Assembly (NCBI GenBank): GCA_016201765.1
Contig: JACQCE010000059.1
Span: 1 to 33,989, forward strand
Direction: 5' to 3'
DNA: 33,989 bases
Source: Nitrospirota bacterium
GTDB taxonomy: Bacteria; Nitrospirota; Nitrospiria; JACQCE01
A program made the position numbers and the translations under genes. Each line of letters begins with the position of its first letter. Position 1 is the first letter of the stretch. Below are positions 1 to 8,192 of the stretch, piece after piece. The notes beneath the pieces are model-generated. The model did not search any database. It was not told where the DNA came from and saw nothing but the letters and a program-made list of their open reading frames with translations.

Positions 1-1
1 G

Positions 2-262
2 CCTCCGCCGACTCAGGCGGTGGCGCCCCAATGGCGACGCGGGACGCACGAGGCCGAAGTCCCCGCTGTTCGTGGCGAGCCTCGCACGACGGAAGCAAGA
101 CGAGCCTTGCCTTTCCCCGCCCCCTCCCCGGACTCTTCCGATCCCGGTCGACGGTCCCAGAATGTCGAACGGCCCCAGGCACATCCCTCGGTCAAGGATG
201 ACGCGCCGCTGTCGGACAGGTTCTCCCGAAGAGAGGGCACGGCCGGCGCCCGGTCGGATTAA
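2..262 (+). CDS. possible C-terminal tail of a truncated gene (unrecognised)
   Basis: One plus-strand frame is open from the window edge to a TAA at 260-262. It encodes a Pro/Arg/Glu-rich, low-complexity stretch with no recognisable domain. It could be the disordered C-terminus of a gene that starts outside the window. Other frames here are also open for 60-75 codons because of the high GC, so this may be chance. No function can be assigned. Confidence 0.22.
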   Translation, partial: PPPTQAVAPQWRRGTHEAEVPAVRGEPRTTEARRALPFPAPSPDSSDPGRRSQNVERPQAHPSVKDDAPLSDRFSRREGTAGARSD

Positions 263-316
263 GAGCGGCGCCGACGCGGCGGATGACCATTTGCCGACGG
301 CGCCCGGCTCGATCAT

Positions 317-345
317 TTGACAGAAATTTCCCCCCCATCTACACT
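317..345 (+). promoter_or_regulatory. sigma70-type promoter for the FHA/kinase operon
   Basis: TTGACA at 317-322 and TACACT at 340-345 are separated by 17 bases. This is a near-consensus sigma70 promoter with a perfect -35 box. The predicted transcript starts near 352 and has a leader of about 60 bases before the ATG at 413. No other regulatory structure is visible between 263 and 412. Confidence 0.65.
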
Positions 346-412
346 GAAATCAACAGGTTAGTCGGTTCTTATCAGCAACGGTGCAACGGCTTTTTGGAGG
401 GGCCGCAACGCA

Positions 413-1801
413 ATGTCTGCGCAACAACCCGAGCCTGCCATCGTGTCGTCACCGGGATTCCCGTTTGTTGATTCCGTCATTGCCGATCAACTCTACGCGC
501 AGGAGACCTTCGAGCAGCAACTGCGTGAGCTGCACACGCAGGAACGCCCGTTTGTCGGCGTGGTCGAAGTGGTGGTGGACGCGTCTCACCGCCTCTATCT
601 GTGCATCGTGCAGGGAGAATTGCACGCCGCCACCCGGTGGTGGAACGGCGCGTGGTCGTCCCTGACGATCCGGCGTTTTTTCCAGTTGCTGCATGCCGCC
701 TATGGCGCGCGGATTCATGTCTGGCGGGCCGACCCCATTCTGATCAAGAGCCTGCTGGTGGTGGCGCAGAAGGCGCCCAGTCTTCACACGACGTCGGCCG
801 TGGTCAAGCTGGACGGCCTTCTCCAGCACCTGGCCCAGATGCAACGGGACGCCCTGCTGGTGGTGCACGAGGCGGCCGGATTGACGCTGTGCTACTTTTT
901 GAACGGCACGCCGGTCTTTCTGGAAAGCCGGAATCCGGCCTGGCGGGAAGCGAACGACGATAATCAGGGCCGGCTGCAACGGATCGTGAAGGAGACCGCC
1001 GCCGAATCGGTCGACCTCTCGCTGTACGAGGACGTGAACATCCATCCGGCGCAGGATCGCGATCTGCTCGGCGACCGGTGGCCGGAGCGCGTGATTGATT
1101 TTTTCCTTGCGCCCCGCTTTGCCCTGGTGCTGGCGACGGAAGGCGGCCAGGAGGCCCGGGTGGTGCTGAAGGGATCCCAGTTCACCGTCGGGCGGGGATC
1201 CGACAACGATCTGGTGTTGAGTCATCCGTCGGTGTCCCGCTCGCATTTGCTCATCCGGTTTGAGCAGGGGGGGCATCTGGCCCGGGATCTGGAGAGCCGC
1301 AACGGGACGTTGTTGAACGGCCGCCCCATGACCAGCGCGCCGCTGACCGGAGGAGAAAGTCTGCGGGTCGGGGAGGTGGCGCTGCGGTTTATCCGGGAGG
1401 ACGAGGGGATTGCCATCGATGAGGCGCCGGATGAAGTCGGCGAGACCACTCTCATCAGGATCACCCCCAAGCCGTCCGGATATCAGAACACGGGCTTGCT
1501 GGGCTGGTTTGACGTCATCGGGGGAAAACTCACCGGCATGCGGATCGAATTGACCCGCACCAAGATGTTCATCGGCCGCACCAAGGGCGACGTGATCATC
1601 GACGACACCAAGATCTCGCGCGAGCACGGTTCCATCGAATGGACCCCCGAGGGCTTTCTCTACATCGACCTCGGCAGCACCAACGGCAGCTTCGTCAATC
1701 AATTGCCGGTCACCAGCCAGCTGCTCAAGGCCAACGACGTGTTGCGACTCGGCGAGGCCGAATTGCAACTGCATGTGAACGACCGGAAGGAGCCGGGGTG
1801 A
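413..1801 (+). CDS. double-FHA-domain protein
   Basis: This 462-residue cytoplasmic protein has two forkhead-associated domains, which bind phosphothreonine. The first centres on GR at residues 260-261, followed by NDLVL, VSRSH and NGTLLNG. The second centres on GR at 388-389, followed by ISREH and STNGSFVN. Both keep the Arg, Ser-Arg-x-His and Asn residues expected for phosphopeptide binding. The N-terminal 230 residues match no family I recognise. GGAGG lies 12 bases before the ATG. The TGA stop overlaps the GTG start of the downstream Ser/Thr kinase gene (GTGA), so the two are probably translationally coupled. The inferred role is reading phosphothreonine marks made by that kinase. Confidence 0.88.
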   Translation: MSAQQPEPAIVSSPGFPFVDSVIADQLYAQETFEQQLRELHTQERPFVGVVEVVVDASHRLYLCIVQGELHAATRWWNGAWSSLTIRRFFQLLHAAYGARIHVWRADPILIKSLLVVAQKAPSLHTTSAVVKLDGLLQHLAQMQRDALLVVHEAAGLTLCYFLNGTPVFLESRNPAWREANDDNQGRLQRIVKETAAESVDLSLYEDVNIHPAQDRDLLGDRWPERVIDFFLAPRFALVLATEGGQEARVVLKGSQFTVGRGSDNDLVLSHPSVSRSHLLIRFEQGGHLARDLESRNGTLLNGRPMTSAPLTGGESLRVGEVALRFIREDEGIAIDEAPDEVGETTLIRITPKPSGYQNTGLLGWFDVIGGKLTGMRIELTRTKMFIGRTKGDVIIDDTKISREHGSIEWTPEGFLYIDLGSTNGSFVNQLPVTSQLLKANDVLRLGEAELQLHVNDRKEPG

Positions 1802-4266
1802 ACACGGGCCTGGATCCGCAATCGTTGCCCGAAGTGCCGCCGCAGGTCAGCCGGCTGCTCGAAGGGGATCAGTGGTATATCACGCTCGGGTGGTTGGTCG
1901 GGATTTTGTGCGTGGTCGGCGCGATCAAACTTTACCGGATGTATCAATCCTCCATGCATGCCTCGCCCTCTTCCGCCAGGGGACAGATGGACCCGCGGAA
2001 GCAGCAACACCAGATTCGAAAACAGGCCAAGCAATGGAAGCGGGCCAGAGCCTATAGCCGCGCCGGCGAATGTTTTGCGTCGATCGGCGACCACGAGCAG
2101 GCCATCGAGATGTATCGGAAAGCCGGGGCCCACCGGTCGTTGGCGCAACTCTACCGGCAGCTCAGGCGGTGGCGTGACGCGGCCCAGGCGTACGAGGAGT
2201 GCGGCGAACTGGAGCAGGCGGCCGTGATGCACCACTCCGACCGCAATTTTGCCAAGGCCGGGCAACTGTACGCCCGCCTCGGCCAGTTTGCCACCGCCGG
2301 GGACATGGCGGAACGGGCCGGCAACGTGCCGGAGGCCGCGGCCTACTACGAGCAGGGCCGGCAGGTTGGGCGCGCCGCCAGACTCTATGAGCAACTGGGC
2401 GATGCCAAGAAGGCCGCGACGCTGTACGAGCAGCATTTCCAGCAGGCGAAGGAACGGTATCACGATCCGACCGAGGATCGGACCGGCAAAAACCTCGATG
2501 AGGTGAATACCATCGCGCGGCTGGCCGCCGATCTCTATCTGCAATCCGAGCAATCCGAGAAGGCGGCGGCGCTGTTCGAGCAGTCGGGCGAGTTTCGCAA
2601 AGCGGCGGCCGTGCATGAGCAGGCCGGCCGGTTTCAACAGGCGGCGCAGCTCTATGAGCAGGCGGGGGAGGAAGGGGAGGCGGCGCGCTGCTATGAGCAG
2701 GACGGCCAGCCCAAGCGGGCGGCCCTGCTGCGGGCGCAGCATCTGCTTCAGGCGGGACAGGTGGAGGCGGCATCGCGGTTGTTTGAGGAGGCGGGCGAGA
2801 CCGGCCAGGCGGCCGAATTGCTGGAGCGCGCCGGCCGGCCGGCGGATGCGGCCCAACGCTATCTGGCGGCGCAGGATTACGCCCGGGCCGCGGAATTGTT
2901 TCTCAAGGCGAATGATCGACGGCAGGCGGCGATGGCCTGGGAGGCCGGCCGCCGGTTCAAGGACGCGGCCGCGCTGTACGAGGAGCTGGGCGAGGCGGAC
3001 AAGGCCCGGGGACTGTACGAAAAGCTCGGCCATTATTACCACGCCGCGCTGCTCTGCCAGGACCTGGGCCATCAGGGGCGGACCATCGAGCTGTTGCAGA
3101 AGGTCGATACGGAATCGGACGATTACTACCAGGCGTCGCTGCTGCTGGGCGATCTGTTCATCTCGCAGGAGATGTGGGACGCGGCCAGGGAGCGCTATCT
3201 GAAGCTCGTCAGCCGGCCCGGCGAGCCGGCCACGTTGATGGAGCCGCTCTACCGGCTGGCCACGCTGGCCGAAAAACAAAAGGACTACCCGGCCGCGCTG
3301 CAGTGGTACGAGCGGATTCTCTCCCACGACGTCAATTATCGCGACACCATGGGGCGGGCCAATCTCATCAAACGGGCGCTCACCAGCGCCAAGCGCGCGA
3401 TGGCGGAAGCCCCCAAGGAAGCCAGCACCGTGCTGGAGACGAACAGCGGGGGCAAGCCGCGGCGCTACCGGCTGATCAAGAAGATCGGCCAGGGCGGCAT
3501 GGGCATCGTCTACCAGGCGGAGGATTCGGTGCTCAATCGCGTCGTGGCCTACAAGGTGCTGCCGCCCAGCGTCAAGGAGCAGCCAAAAGTCTTGGCCAGC
3601 TTTTTGCGCGAAGCGCGGATCGCCGCGTCGCTGAGCCATGCGAACATCGTGGCCGTCTATGACGCCGGGCACGAAGCCGGCGACCTCTACATCGTCATGG
3701 AGTATGTGGACGGGATCAGTCTGAAGGAACGCCTGCAGCAGGTCGCTCCGCTGCCGCATGATGAATTCATGCACGTCGCCCTGCAACTCTGCCAGGGGCT
3801 GGCCTATGCCCACCGCCACAAGGTCGTGCACCGCGACATCAAGCCGGCCAACGTGATGCTCGGGCGGGACGGCCAGGTGAAAATCATGGATTTCGGTCTG
3901 GCCAAAGTGGTCAGCGACGCGCTGGCCGACCGCACCTCGGTCAAAGGCACGCCGCTCTACATGGCGCCGGAACAGGTGACGGGGGATCAGGTGGATCATC
4001 AATCGGACATCTATTCGCTCGGCTGCACGCTCTACCGGATGGCGACCGGACGGCCGCCGTTTACCGGCGGGGATCTGTACTACCATCATCTGCATACGCC
4101 GCCGGAGCCGCCGGTCTCCATCAATCCAAGTCTGTCGCCCCAGTTGAACCGGCTGTTGTTGACCTGCCTGGCCAAGAAGAAAAAGGAGCGGTTCAACGAG
4201 GTGGGGGTGATCATCAAAGCGCTGCAGGCCATTCCGGCGCCTCCGGGGTTGTCGGTCGGCCCATGA
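1798..4266 (+). CDS. membrane-anchored alpha-solenoid Ser/Thr protein kinase
   Basis: The 822-residue product begins at a GTG overlapping the FHA gene stop. An in-frame ATG at 1639 lies inside the FHA domain and is rejected. One membrane segment spans about residues 27-43. Roughly residues 70-540 form an Ala/Glu/Tyr-rich helical solenoid with a period near 20 residues (AAxLYEQxG-like units), TPR-like but shorter than the usual 34. A Hanks-type kinase follows at about 555-815: glycine loop GQGGMG from residue 564, ATP lysine K586 in VAYK, HRDIKPAN with catalytic D680, DFG with D698, and an MAPE motif. All key residues are present, so it should be active. The C-terminal kinase behind an N-terminal anchor and solenoid reverses the common PknB order. 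The 3' end overlaps the next gene by ATGA. Confidence 0.9.
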   Translation: MNTGLDPQSLPEVPPQVSRLLEGDQWYITLGWLVGILCVVGAIKLYRMYQSSMHASPSSARGQMDPRKQQHQIRKQAKQWKRARAYSRAGECFASIGDHEQAIEMYRKAGAHRSLAQLYRQLRRWRDAAQAYEECGELEQAAVMHHSDRNFAKAGQLYARLGQFATAGDMAERAGNVPEAAAYYEQGRQVGRAARLYEQLGDAKKAATLYEQHFQQAKERYHDPTEDRTGKNLDEVNTIARLAADLYLQSEQSEKAAALFEQSGEFRKAAAVHEQAGRFQQAAQLYEQAGEEGEAARCYEQDGQPKRAALLRAQHLLQAGQVEAASRLFEEAGETGQAAELLERAGRPADAAQRYLAAQDYARAAELFLKANDRRQAAMAWEAGRRFKDAAALYEELGEADKARGLYEKLGHYYHAALLCQDLGHQGRTIELLQKVDTESDDYYQASLLLGDLFISQEMWDAARERYLKLVSRPGEPATLMEPLYRLATLAEKQKDYPAALQWYERILSHDVNYRDTMGRANLIKRALTSAKRAMAEAPKEASTVLETNSGGKPRRYRLIKKIGQGGMGIVYQAEDSVLNRVVAYKVLPPSVKEQPKVLASFLREARIAASLSHANIVAVYDAGHEAGDLYIVMEYVDGISLKERLQQVAPLPHDEFMHVALQLCQGLAYAHRHKVVHRDIKPANVMLGRDGQVKIMDFGLAKVVSDALADRTSVKGTPLYMAPEQVTGDQVDHQSDIYSLGCTLYRMATGRPPFTGGDLYYHHLHTPPEPPVSINPSLSPQLNRLLLTCLAKKKKERFNEVGVIIKALQAIPAPPGLSVGP

Positions 4267-4691
4267 AGGCGATCCTCGCCATCGTGCTGCTGGGGCTGGC
4301 CGGTTGGGGCGGCTATCTCTATCTGGATGATGTCCTGGCGCAGGAGCGGTTCGGCGCCGCCGTGGAGCAGGCGATTGACGATCCCCGAACGACCACGCCC
4401 GATCAGATCCGCCGGACCATTCAGGCCGCCGCGGAACGCGAGGGCATGACGGTCGATCCCGACGCGATTGAGCTCTCCTCGTCGGAGTCGGACGCCCAGC
4501 CGGTGGCGGGACAAATGGTCGCCGGCGCCGGCATGGCCGTCGCCTCACAGCGGCTGACCGTTCGCGTGCCGTATGAGCGGATGCTCTGGGGGCGGCCCCA
4601 ACACCGGACGCTGGAGCGGGCGAAGGTCTACGTCGCTTCCGTTGCGCCGGGCTTCAATCTTCAGGATCGTGTCCTGTCCAAAATGCCCTGA
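4263..4691 (+). CDS. small membrane-anchored protein, third gene of the kinase operon
   Basis: The 142-residue protein starts at an ATG sharing bases with the kinase stop (ATGA), so it belongs to the same operon. Residues 3-21 form a hydrophobic N-terminal segment, read as a membrane anchor. The remainder is periplasmic or cytoplasmic, with a DDPRTTTPDQIRRTI helix, a DPDAIELSSSES strand, and a beta-rich end (LTVRVPYERMLWG). The layout resembles DUF4845-type proteins and the minus-strand protein at 32667-33098. It may be a substrate or structural partner of the kinase, but this is inferred only from coupling. Confidence 0.75.
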   Translation: MKAILAIVLLGLAGWGGYLYLDDVLAQERFGAAVEQAIDDPRTTTPDQIRRTIQAAAEREGMTVDPDAIELSSSESDAQPVAGQMVAGAGMAVASQRLTVRVPYERMLWGRPQHRTLERAKVYVASVAPGFNLQDRVLSKMP

Positions 4692-4744
4692 AAGCTCCTG
4701 CCGCCGTCTCATCCCGCCCTCCACGGAGCCGGCTGTTTTGTCTA

Positions 4745-4773
4745 TTGACACCCTCCCGCGCTGTCGATACAAT
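4745..4773 (+). promoter_or_regulatory. sigma70-type promoter for the PilZ gene
   Basis: A perfect TTGACA (4745-4750) and TACAAT (4768-4773) are 17 bases apart. The predicted start of transcription is about 20 bases upstream of the ATG at 4800, with the GAGAGGGG ribosome-binding region between. It makes the PilZ gene independent of the kinase operon. Confidence 0.75.
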
Positions 4774-4799
4774 GGCGGCGATGCGAGAGGGGTGTCGCG

Positions 4800-5642
4800 A
4801 TGGCGAATCCGGCGCTGGAGCCTGATCGCCGATACGATTCCGTAGCCATTTCCTTTCCCGACCGCCGGGCTGAGTCGCGGCGTCGGTTCCGCCGCTTTTT
4901 CCTGTCCCTCCCGGTGAGTTGCCGGGACCACGCCCGGCTCTTCGAAAGCTATTCGCTCGATATCGGTCTGGGCGGGATGTCGCTGCTTGCCGAGCAACCC
5001 AAGCCGCTCGGCGGCGAACTGATCCTCCAATTTTCCTTCTCCCCCGATCTCTATGTGGAATTTTACAGCGAGGTGATCCACGCCTCCGAGCAGACCGACC
5101 TCGGCCGGCAGGCGACGGTCGGCCTGCAGTTCATCCGGGGCACCGACACGGAACGGAAGGCGCTGGCCTCCTATCTGGCCGGCGTCGCCAACATGGCGAT
5201 TCCGCCGCAGTCCACCTGGTCGCCCGCGCTGCACTGGCATCGGTCTGAATTCCTCTGCGAGCGGCTGGTGCAGGTGAATGGGATGGGGGGAGCGGGGCAG
5301 ACGGCCGGCGGTGCGCCGGGGGGCTGGGAGCGGCAGGTGCAGGATGAATTCATCCGGTCGGTCATTCCGGAGGGCTGGTTGGCGCAGGGGCTGCAACTCT
5401 CCACGGTGGAGGCGACGATTCATCACGCGGTGGGCGCCGTGCCGGAAGCCATGCTGCTGTTGCGACTCAAGATCACGGCGATCAAACGGTCGACCATCAG
5501 CGTGCGGTTCGATTTTCTTTCCCCGGCCACGCGCCGGATCGTCTCGCAAGGGCAGCAGATCTTCGCCTTTTCCAGCGCCAACGGCCGGTTGATCCCCGTC
5601 CCGTCGGAGTTTCTGGCCCACTACCGGCAGCGGTTCATCTGA
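4800..5642 (+). CDS. PilZ-domain protein (probable c-di-GMP effector)
   Basis: The N-terminal 120 residues of this 280-residue protein form a PilZ domain. An arginine-rich RxxxR-like segment (ESRRRFRRF, residues 22-30) is followed by the D-x-G-x-G-G motif in LDIGLGGMSL. These are the two c-di-GMP contact regions of the family, although the second has Gly where Ser is usual. The C-terminal 130 residues are not recognised and contain beta-rich sequence. A Gly-rich linker at about residues 161-180 separates the halves. No membrane segment is seen. The likely role is linking c-di-GMP level to surface or motility behaviour; the target is unknown. An HD-GYP c-di-GMP hydrolase is encoded 18 kb downstream. 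Confidence 0.82.
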   Translation: MANPALEPDRRYDSVAISFPDRRAESRRRFRRFFLSLPVSCRDHARLFESYSLDIGLGGMSLLAEQPKPLGGELILQFSFSPDLYVEFYSEVIHASEQTDLGRQATVGLQFIRGTDTERKALASYLAGVANMAIPPQSTWSPALHWHRSEFLCERLVQVNGMGGAGQTAGGAPGGWERQVQDEFIRSVIPEGWLAQGLQLSTVEATIHHAVGAVPEAMLLLRLKITAIKRSTISVRFDFLSPATRRIVSQGQQIFAFSSANGRLIPVPSEFLAHYRQRFI

Positions 5643-5685
5643 CGCCGCCCGATACTCCCGCGCAGACAGGACGGCGGGGCACTCC

Positions 5686-7416
5686 ATGATCACCTTCCTT
5701 GACCTCTCCCGCTATTTCGAACGGTTGGAGCAGACCGCCAAGCGGCTTGAGATGTTCACGATTCTGGCCGAGTTGTTCAAACAGGCCGACCCCGCGGAGA
5801 TCGCGCCGCTGATCTATCTGACGCAGGGAGAATTGTTGCCCTCGTTTCGGGGGTTGCAGATCGGGATGTCGGAGAAACTGCTCATTCGCGCCATCGCGCT
5901 CGGCGCGGAGCGCGAACCGGCCGACGTGACGGCGACCTTCAAACAGACCGGCGATCTGGGCAAGACGGCCGAGGCGCTGCTGGACGGCAAGGGGAGGCAC
6001 TTGAGCGTGAAGGCGGTCTATGACGAGTTGGTGCGGACCGCCGGGATCAGCGGGGAGGGCAGCGTCGAGGACAAGGTGGCCGCGCTGGCCGAATTGCTGC
6101 GCCGTGTCTCGCCGGCCGAAGCGCGCTACATCGCGCGGGTCGTGATGGGGAAATTGCGATTGGGCGCCGGCGATGCGACGATTCTGGAGGCGCTGAGCGT
6201 CGCCATTCTGGGCGACCGCTCCGGCAAGGCGGCGCTGGAACGGGCCTACAATCTCTGCTCCGATCTTGGCGTGGTGGGGGAACAGTTGTTGGCCGGCGGT
6301 CTCAAAGGGGTGGAAGCGATTCACGCCCGGCTGGGCTATCCGATCCGGCCGGCGCTCTGCGAACGGTTGCCGACGACCGAGGAGATCATCGGCAAAATCG
6401 GCCGGTGCAGTGTGGAGCTCAAATACGACGGCCTGCGGCTGCAGATCCACCGCGATGGCGACACGGTCGAGATGTTTTCCCGCAATCTTGAGCGGATGAC
6501 GGCGATGTTCCCGGAGATCGCCGAGGCGGTCACCCGCTCATTGGGGGCCGAGCGTGCGATTCTCGAGGGAGAGGCGCTGGCCGTGAGCGAGACCGGCGAG
6601 CTGCTGCCGTTTCAGGTGACCATGCAACGGAAACGCAAGCACGGTATTGCCGCCATGGCGAAGGACGTGCCACTCTGTTTTTTCGCATTTGACCTGCTGT
6701 ATCTGGGCGGGGAGGACTATACGCCGAAACCATATACCGAGCGGCGGGCGAAATTGCGGGCGCTGTTGAAATCCGATCCGGTGATCGAGCTCTCCCGCGC
6801 GATCGAGACTGATGACCCGGCCGAACTGCAGCGTTTTTTCGACGAGGCGGTGGCGAACGGCCAGGAAGGGATCGTCGCCAAACGGCTGGACGGCCCCTAT
6901 ACGGCGGGCGCCAGGAATTTCAACTGGATCAAACTCAAGCGCAGCTATCGGGGAGAGCTGACCGATACTGTGGACGTCGTCATCGTCGGCTACTCGGCGG
7001 GCCGCGGGCAGCGGGCCAAATTCGGCGTGGGCACCGTGCTCGCCGCCGTCTACGACGACCGGAGCGACCTGTTCAAAACCGTCACCAAAATCGGTTCGGG
7101 TTTCAGCGAGGAGGAGTTGCGGGAGCTGAAAGCAAAACTGGATGAGATCACGCTGGATCACAAGCCGGCCAGGGTCGACAGCCTGATGGAGCCGGACGTC
7201 TGGGTGGAGCCGCGCTACGTCCTGACCGTCATGGCGGATGAGATCACCCGCTCTCAGATGCACACCTGCGGGAAGGAGGAGGGCATCCCAGGTTACGCGA
7301 TGCGGTTTCCCCGCACCGTGGGATTCATCCGCGCCGACAAACGGGCCGAGGACGCCACCACCGTGGCCGAAGTGATCGAATTGTTCGACCAGCAAAAACG
7401 AGTGAAGGTGGAGTAA
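5686..7416 (+). CDS. lig: ATP-dependent DNA ligase (archaeal type)
   Basis: This 576-residue enzyme seals DNA nicks through an AMP-lysine intermediate. Motif I is LKYDGLR, with nucleophile K246. Further nucleotidyltransferase motifs follow, including the FSRN region, LEGEALA, GIVAKRLDG, and WIKLKRSY as motif V. The N-terminal 200 helical residues match the DNA-binding domain of long archaeal/eukaryal-style ligases, and the C-terminal OB domain is present. Length is normal for archaeal LigB/Lig1-like enzymes and distinct from the short Ku-associated LigD ligases. No ku or ligD neighbour is visible, so a general repair or replication role is more likely than Ku-dependent end joining. The stop codon is overlapped by a palindromic repeat. 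Confidence 0.93.
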   Translation: MITFLDLSRYFERLEQTAKRLEMFTILAELFKQADPAEIAPLIYLTQGELLPSFRGLQIGMSEKLLIRAIALGAEREPADVTATFKQTGDLGKTAEALLDGKGRHLSVKAVYDELVRTAGISGEGSVEDKVAALAELLRRVSPAEARYIARVVMGKLRLGAGDATILEALSVAILGDRSGKAALERAYNLCSDLGVVGEQLLAGGLKGVEAIHARLGYPIRPALCERLPTTEEIIGKIGRCSVELKYDGLRLQIHRDGDTVEMFSRNLERMTAMFPEIAEAVTRSLGAERAILEGEALAVSETGELLPFQVTMQRKRKHGIAAMAKDVPLCFFAFDLLYLGGEDYTPKPYTERRAKLRALLKSDPVIELSRAIETDDPAELQRFFDEAVANGQEGIVAKRLDGPYTAGARNFNWIKLKRSYRGELTDTVDVVIVGYSAGRGQRAKFGVGTVLAAVYDDRSDLFKTVTKIGSGFSEEELRELKAKLDEITLDHKPARVDSLMEPDVWVEPRYVLTVMADEITRSQMHTCGKEEGIPGYAMRFPRTVGFIRADKRAEDATTVAEVIELFDQQKRVKVE

Positions 7417-7487
7417 AAAGGGGACAGGCTACTTTTTCTGTATTGCCATCAGGCGTAGCTGATGAAAAAGTAGCCTGTCCCCTTTTT
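7415..7487. repeat. perfect nested palindrome (REP/REPIN-like) on the ligase stop
   Basis: Two 23-base arms (7415-7437 and 7465-7487) are exact reverse complements, containing GGGGACAGGCTAC. The 27-base centre holds a second hairpin, CATCAG (7447-7452) with CTGATG (7459-7464). The left arm overlaps the ligase TAA. The right arm ends in five T residues, so the transcript could also act as a terminator. The shape resembles elements mobilised by REP-associated Y1 transposases, but no such gene is present in the window. Confidence 0.85.
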
Positions 7488-7527
7488 CCAAGTCACGCTC
7501 AGGCCCAGCCTCGACGTGGTGTGGGTA

Positions 7528-7567
7528 TTGACAAAAGTAATACTTAATGATACCTATATGGTATAAC
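7528..7567 (+). promoter_or_regulatory. promoter and candidate operator of the toxin-antitoxin pair
   Basis: A perfect -35 TTGACA lies at 7528-7533. The -10 is uncertain in the AT-rich stretch 7549-7567. ATACC (7550-7554) and GGTAT (7560-7564) form an inverted repeat over this -10 region. That is where an autoregulating ribbon-helix-helix antitoxin would be expected to bind. Confidence 0.5.
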
Positions 7568-7596
7568 CAATTCTGGTTCAAGGGGGGTAAGAAGCG

Positions 7597-7845
7597 ATGA
7601 AAACAGCCATTTCCATACCAGACGACCTCTTTAAGACCGTTGAGGAAATTGCGGAAGAGTTGCATCTTTCCCGTAGCCAGGTATTTGCTGATGCTGTGAG
7701 GGGGTACATCGAAAAACAGCGCAACAAGCAAATTTTAGATGCTATCAATAAGGCCTACGCAAGTCCTGAGACGAAGCAGGAGACGAAGGCAAGACGATTA
7801 AGCATAGAGCGGCATGCGAGATCGCTAAAGGCCGAGAAGTGGTAA
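7597..7845 (+). CDS. ribbon-helix-helix antitoxin (MazE/CopG-like)
   Basis: The 82-residue protein begins MKTAISIPDDLFKTVEE and continues with a helix ending in SRSQVFADAVRGYI. This is the ribbon-helix-helix DNA-binding fold of type II antitoxins. The C-terminal half is charged and probably wraps the toxin. A GGGGGG ribosome-binding run lies about 10 bases upstream of the ATG. It overlaps the following MazF-family gene by 7 bases, the usual antitoxin-first order. It likely represses its own promoter through the inverted repeat upstream. Confidence 0.88.
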   Translation: MKTAISIPDDLFKTVEEIAEELHLSRSQVFADAVRGYIEKQRNKQILDAINKAYASPETKQETKARRLSIERHARSLKAEKW

Positions 7846-8192
7846 TTCGGCAGGGAGACGTCTTCTGGGTGGATTTGGGGCGACCGGCCGGCTCTGCGCC
7901 CGGCTATCGCCATCCGCATGTCATCGTCCAGAATAACCTGTTCAACCAGAGTCGGATCAATACGGTTGTGCTCTGTGCGTTGACGTCGAACCTCAAGCGA
8001 GCGCATGCCCCGGGAAATGTGTTGTTGTCGAAAGGAGAAGCCAACCTGAAGAAAGCCAGCGTGGTGAATGTCTCGCAGGTGGTTACGGTCGATAAAGCCT
8101 ACCTCAGTGAGAAAATAGGAGCGCTCTCACCTGGCCGGGTCGAGCAGATCATTGACGGCATGAAGCTGCTCTTGGAACCCAGGGAAATATGA
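7839..8192 (+). CDS. MazF/PemK-family mRNA endoribonuclease toxin
   Basis: The 117-residue toxin starts at a GTG inside the antitoxin reading frame. The hallmark opening, IRQGDVFWVDLG followed by GSAPGYRHPHVIVQ, is present, as are the central VVLCALTSN strand and the NLKKASVVNVSQ segment that carries the conserved active-site Ser/Thr region. Full-length MazF proteins are 110-120 residues, so it looks intact. The family cleaves single-stranded mRNA at short motifs; the specificity here cannot be predicted. It sits in an accessory island flanked by repeat sequences. Confidence 0.92.
   Translation: MVIRQGDVFWVDLGRPAGSAPGYRHPHVIVQNNLFNQSRINTVVLCALTSNLKRAHAPGNVLLSKGEANLKKASVVNVSQVVTVDKAYLSEKIGALSPGRVEQIIDGMKLLLEPREI

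Noticed and set aside
449-1774. 441-codon antisense frame over the FHA gene
   Set aside because: The plus strand encodes two clear FHA domains with a ribosome-binding site; the antisense product has no recognisable features.
1699-4548. 949-codon open frame antisense to the kinase gene
   Set aside because: It mirrors the GC-rich kinase gene, has no domain, and its product is Arg/Leu/Gly-rich as expected from antisense of Ala/Glu-rich solenoid codons.
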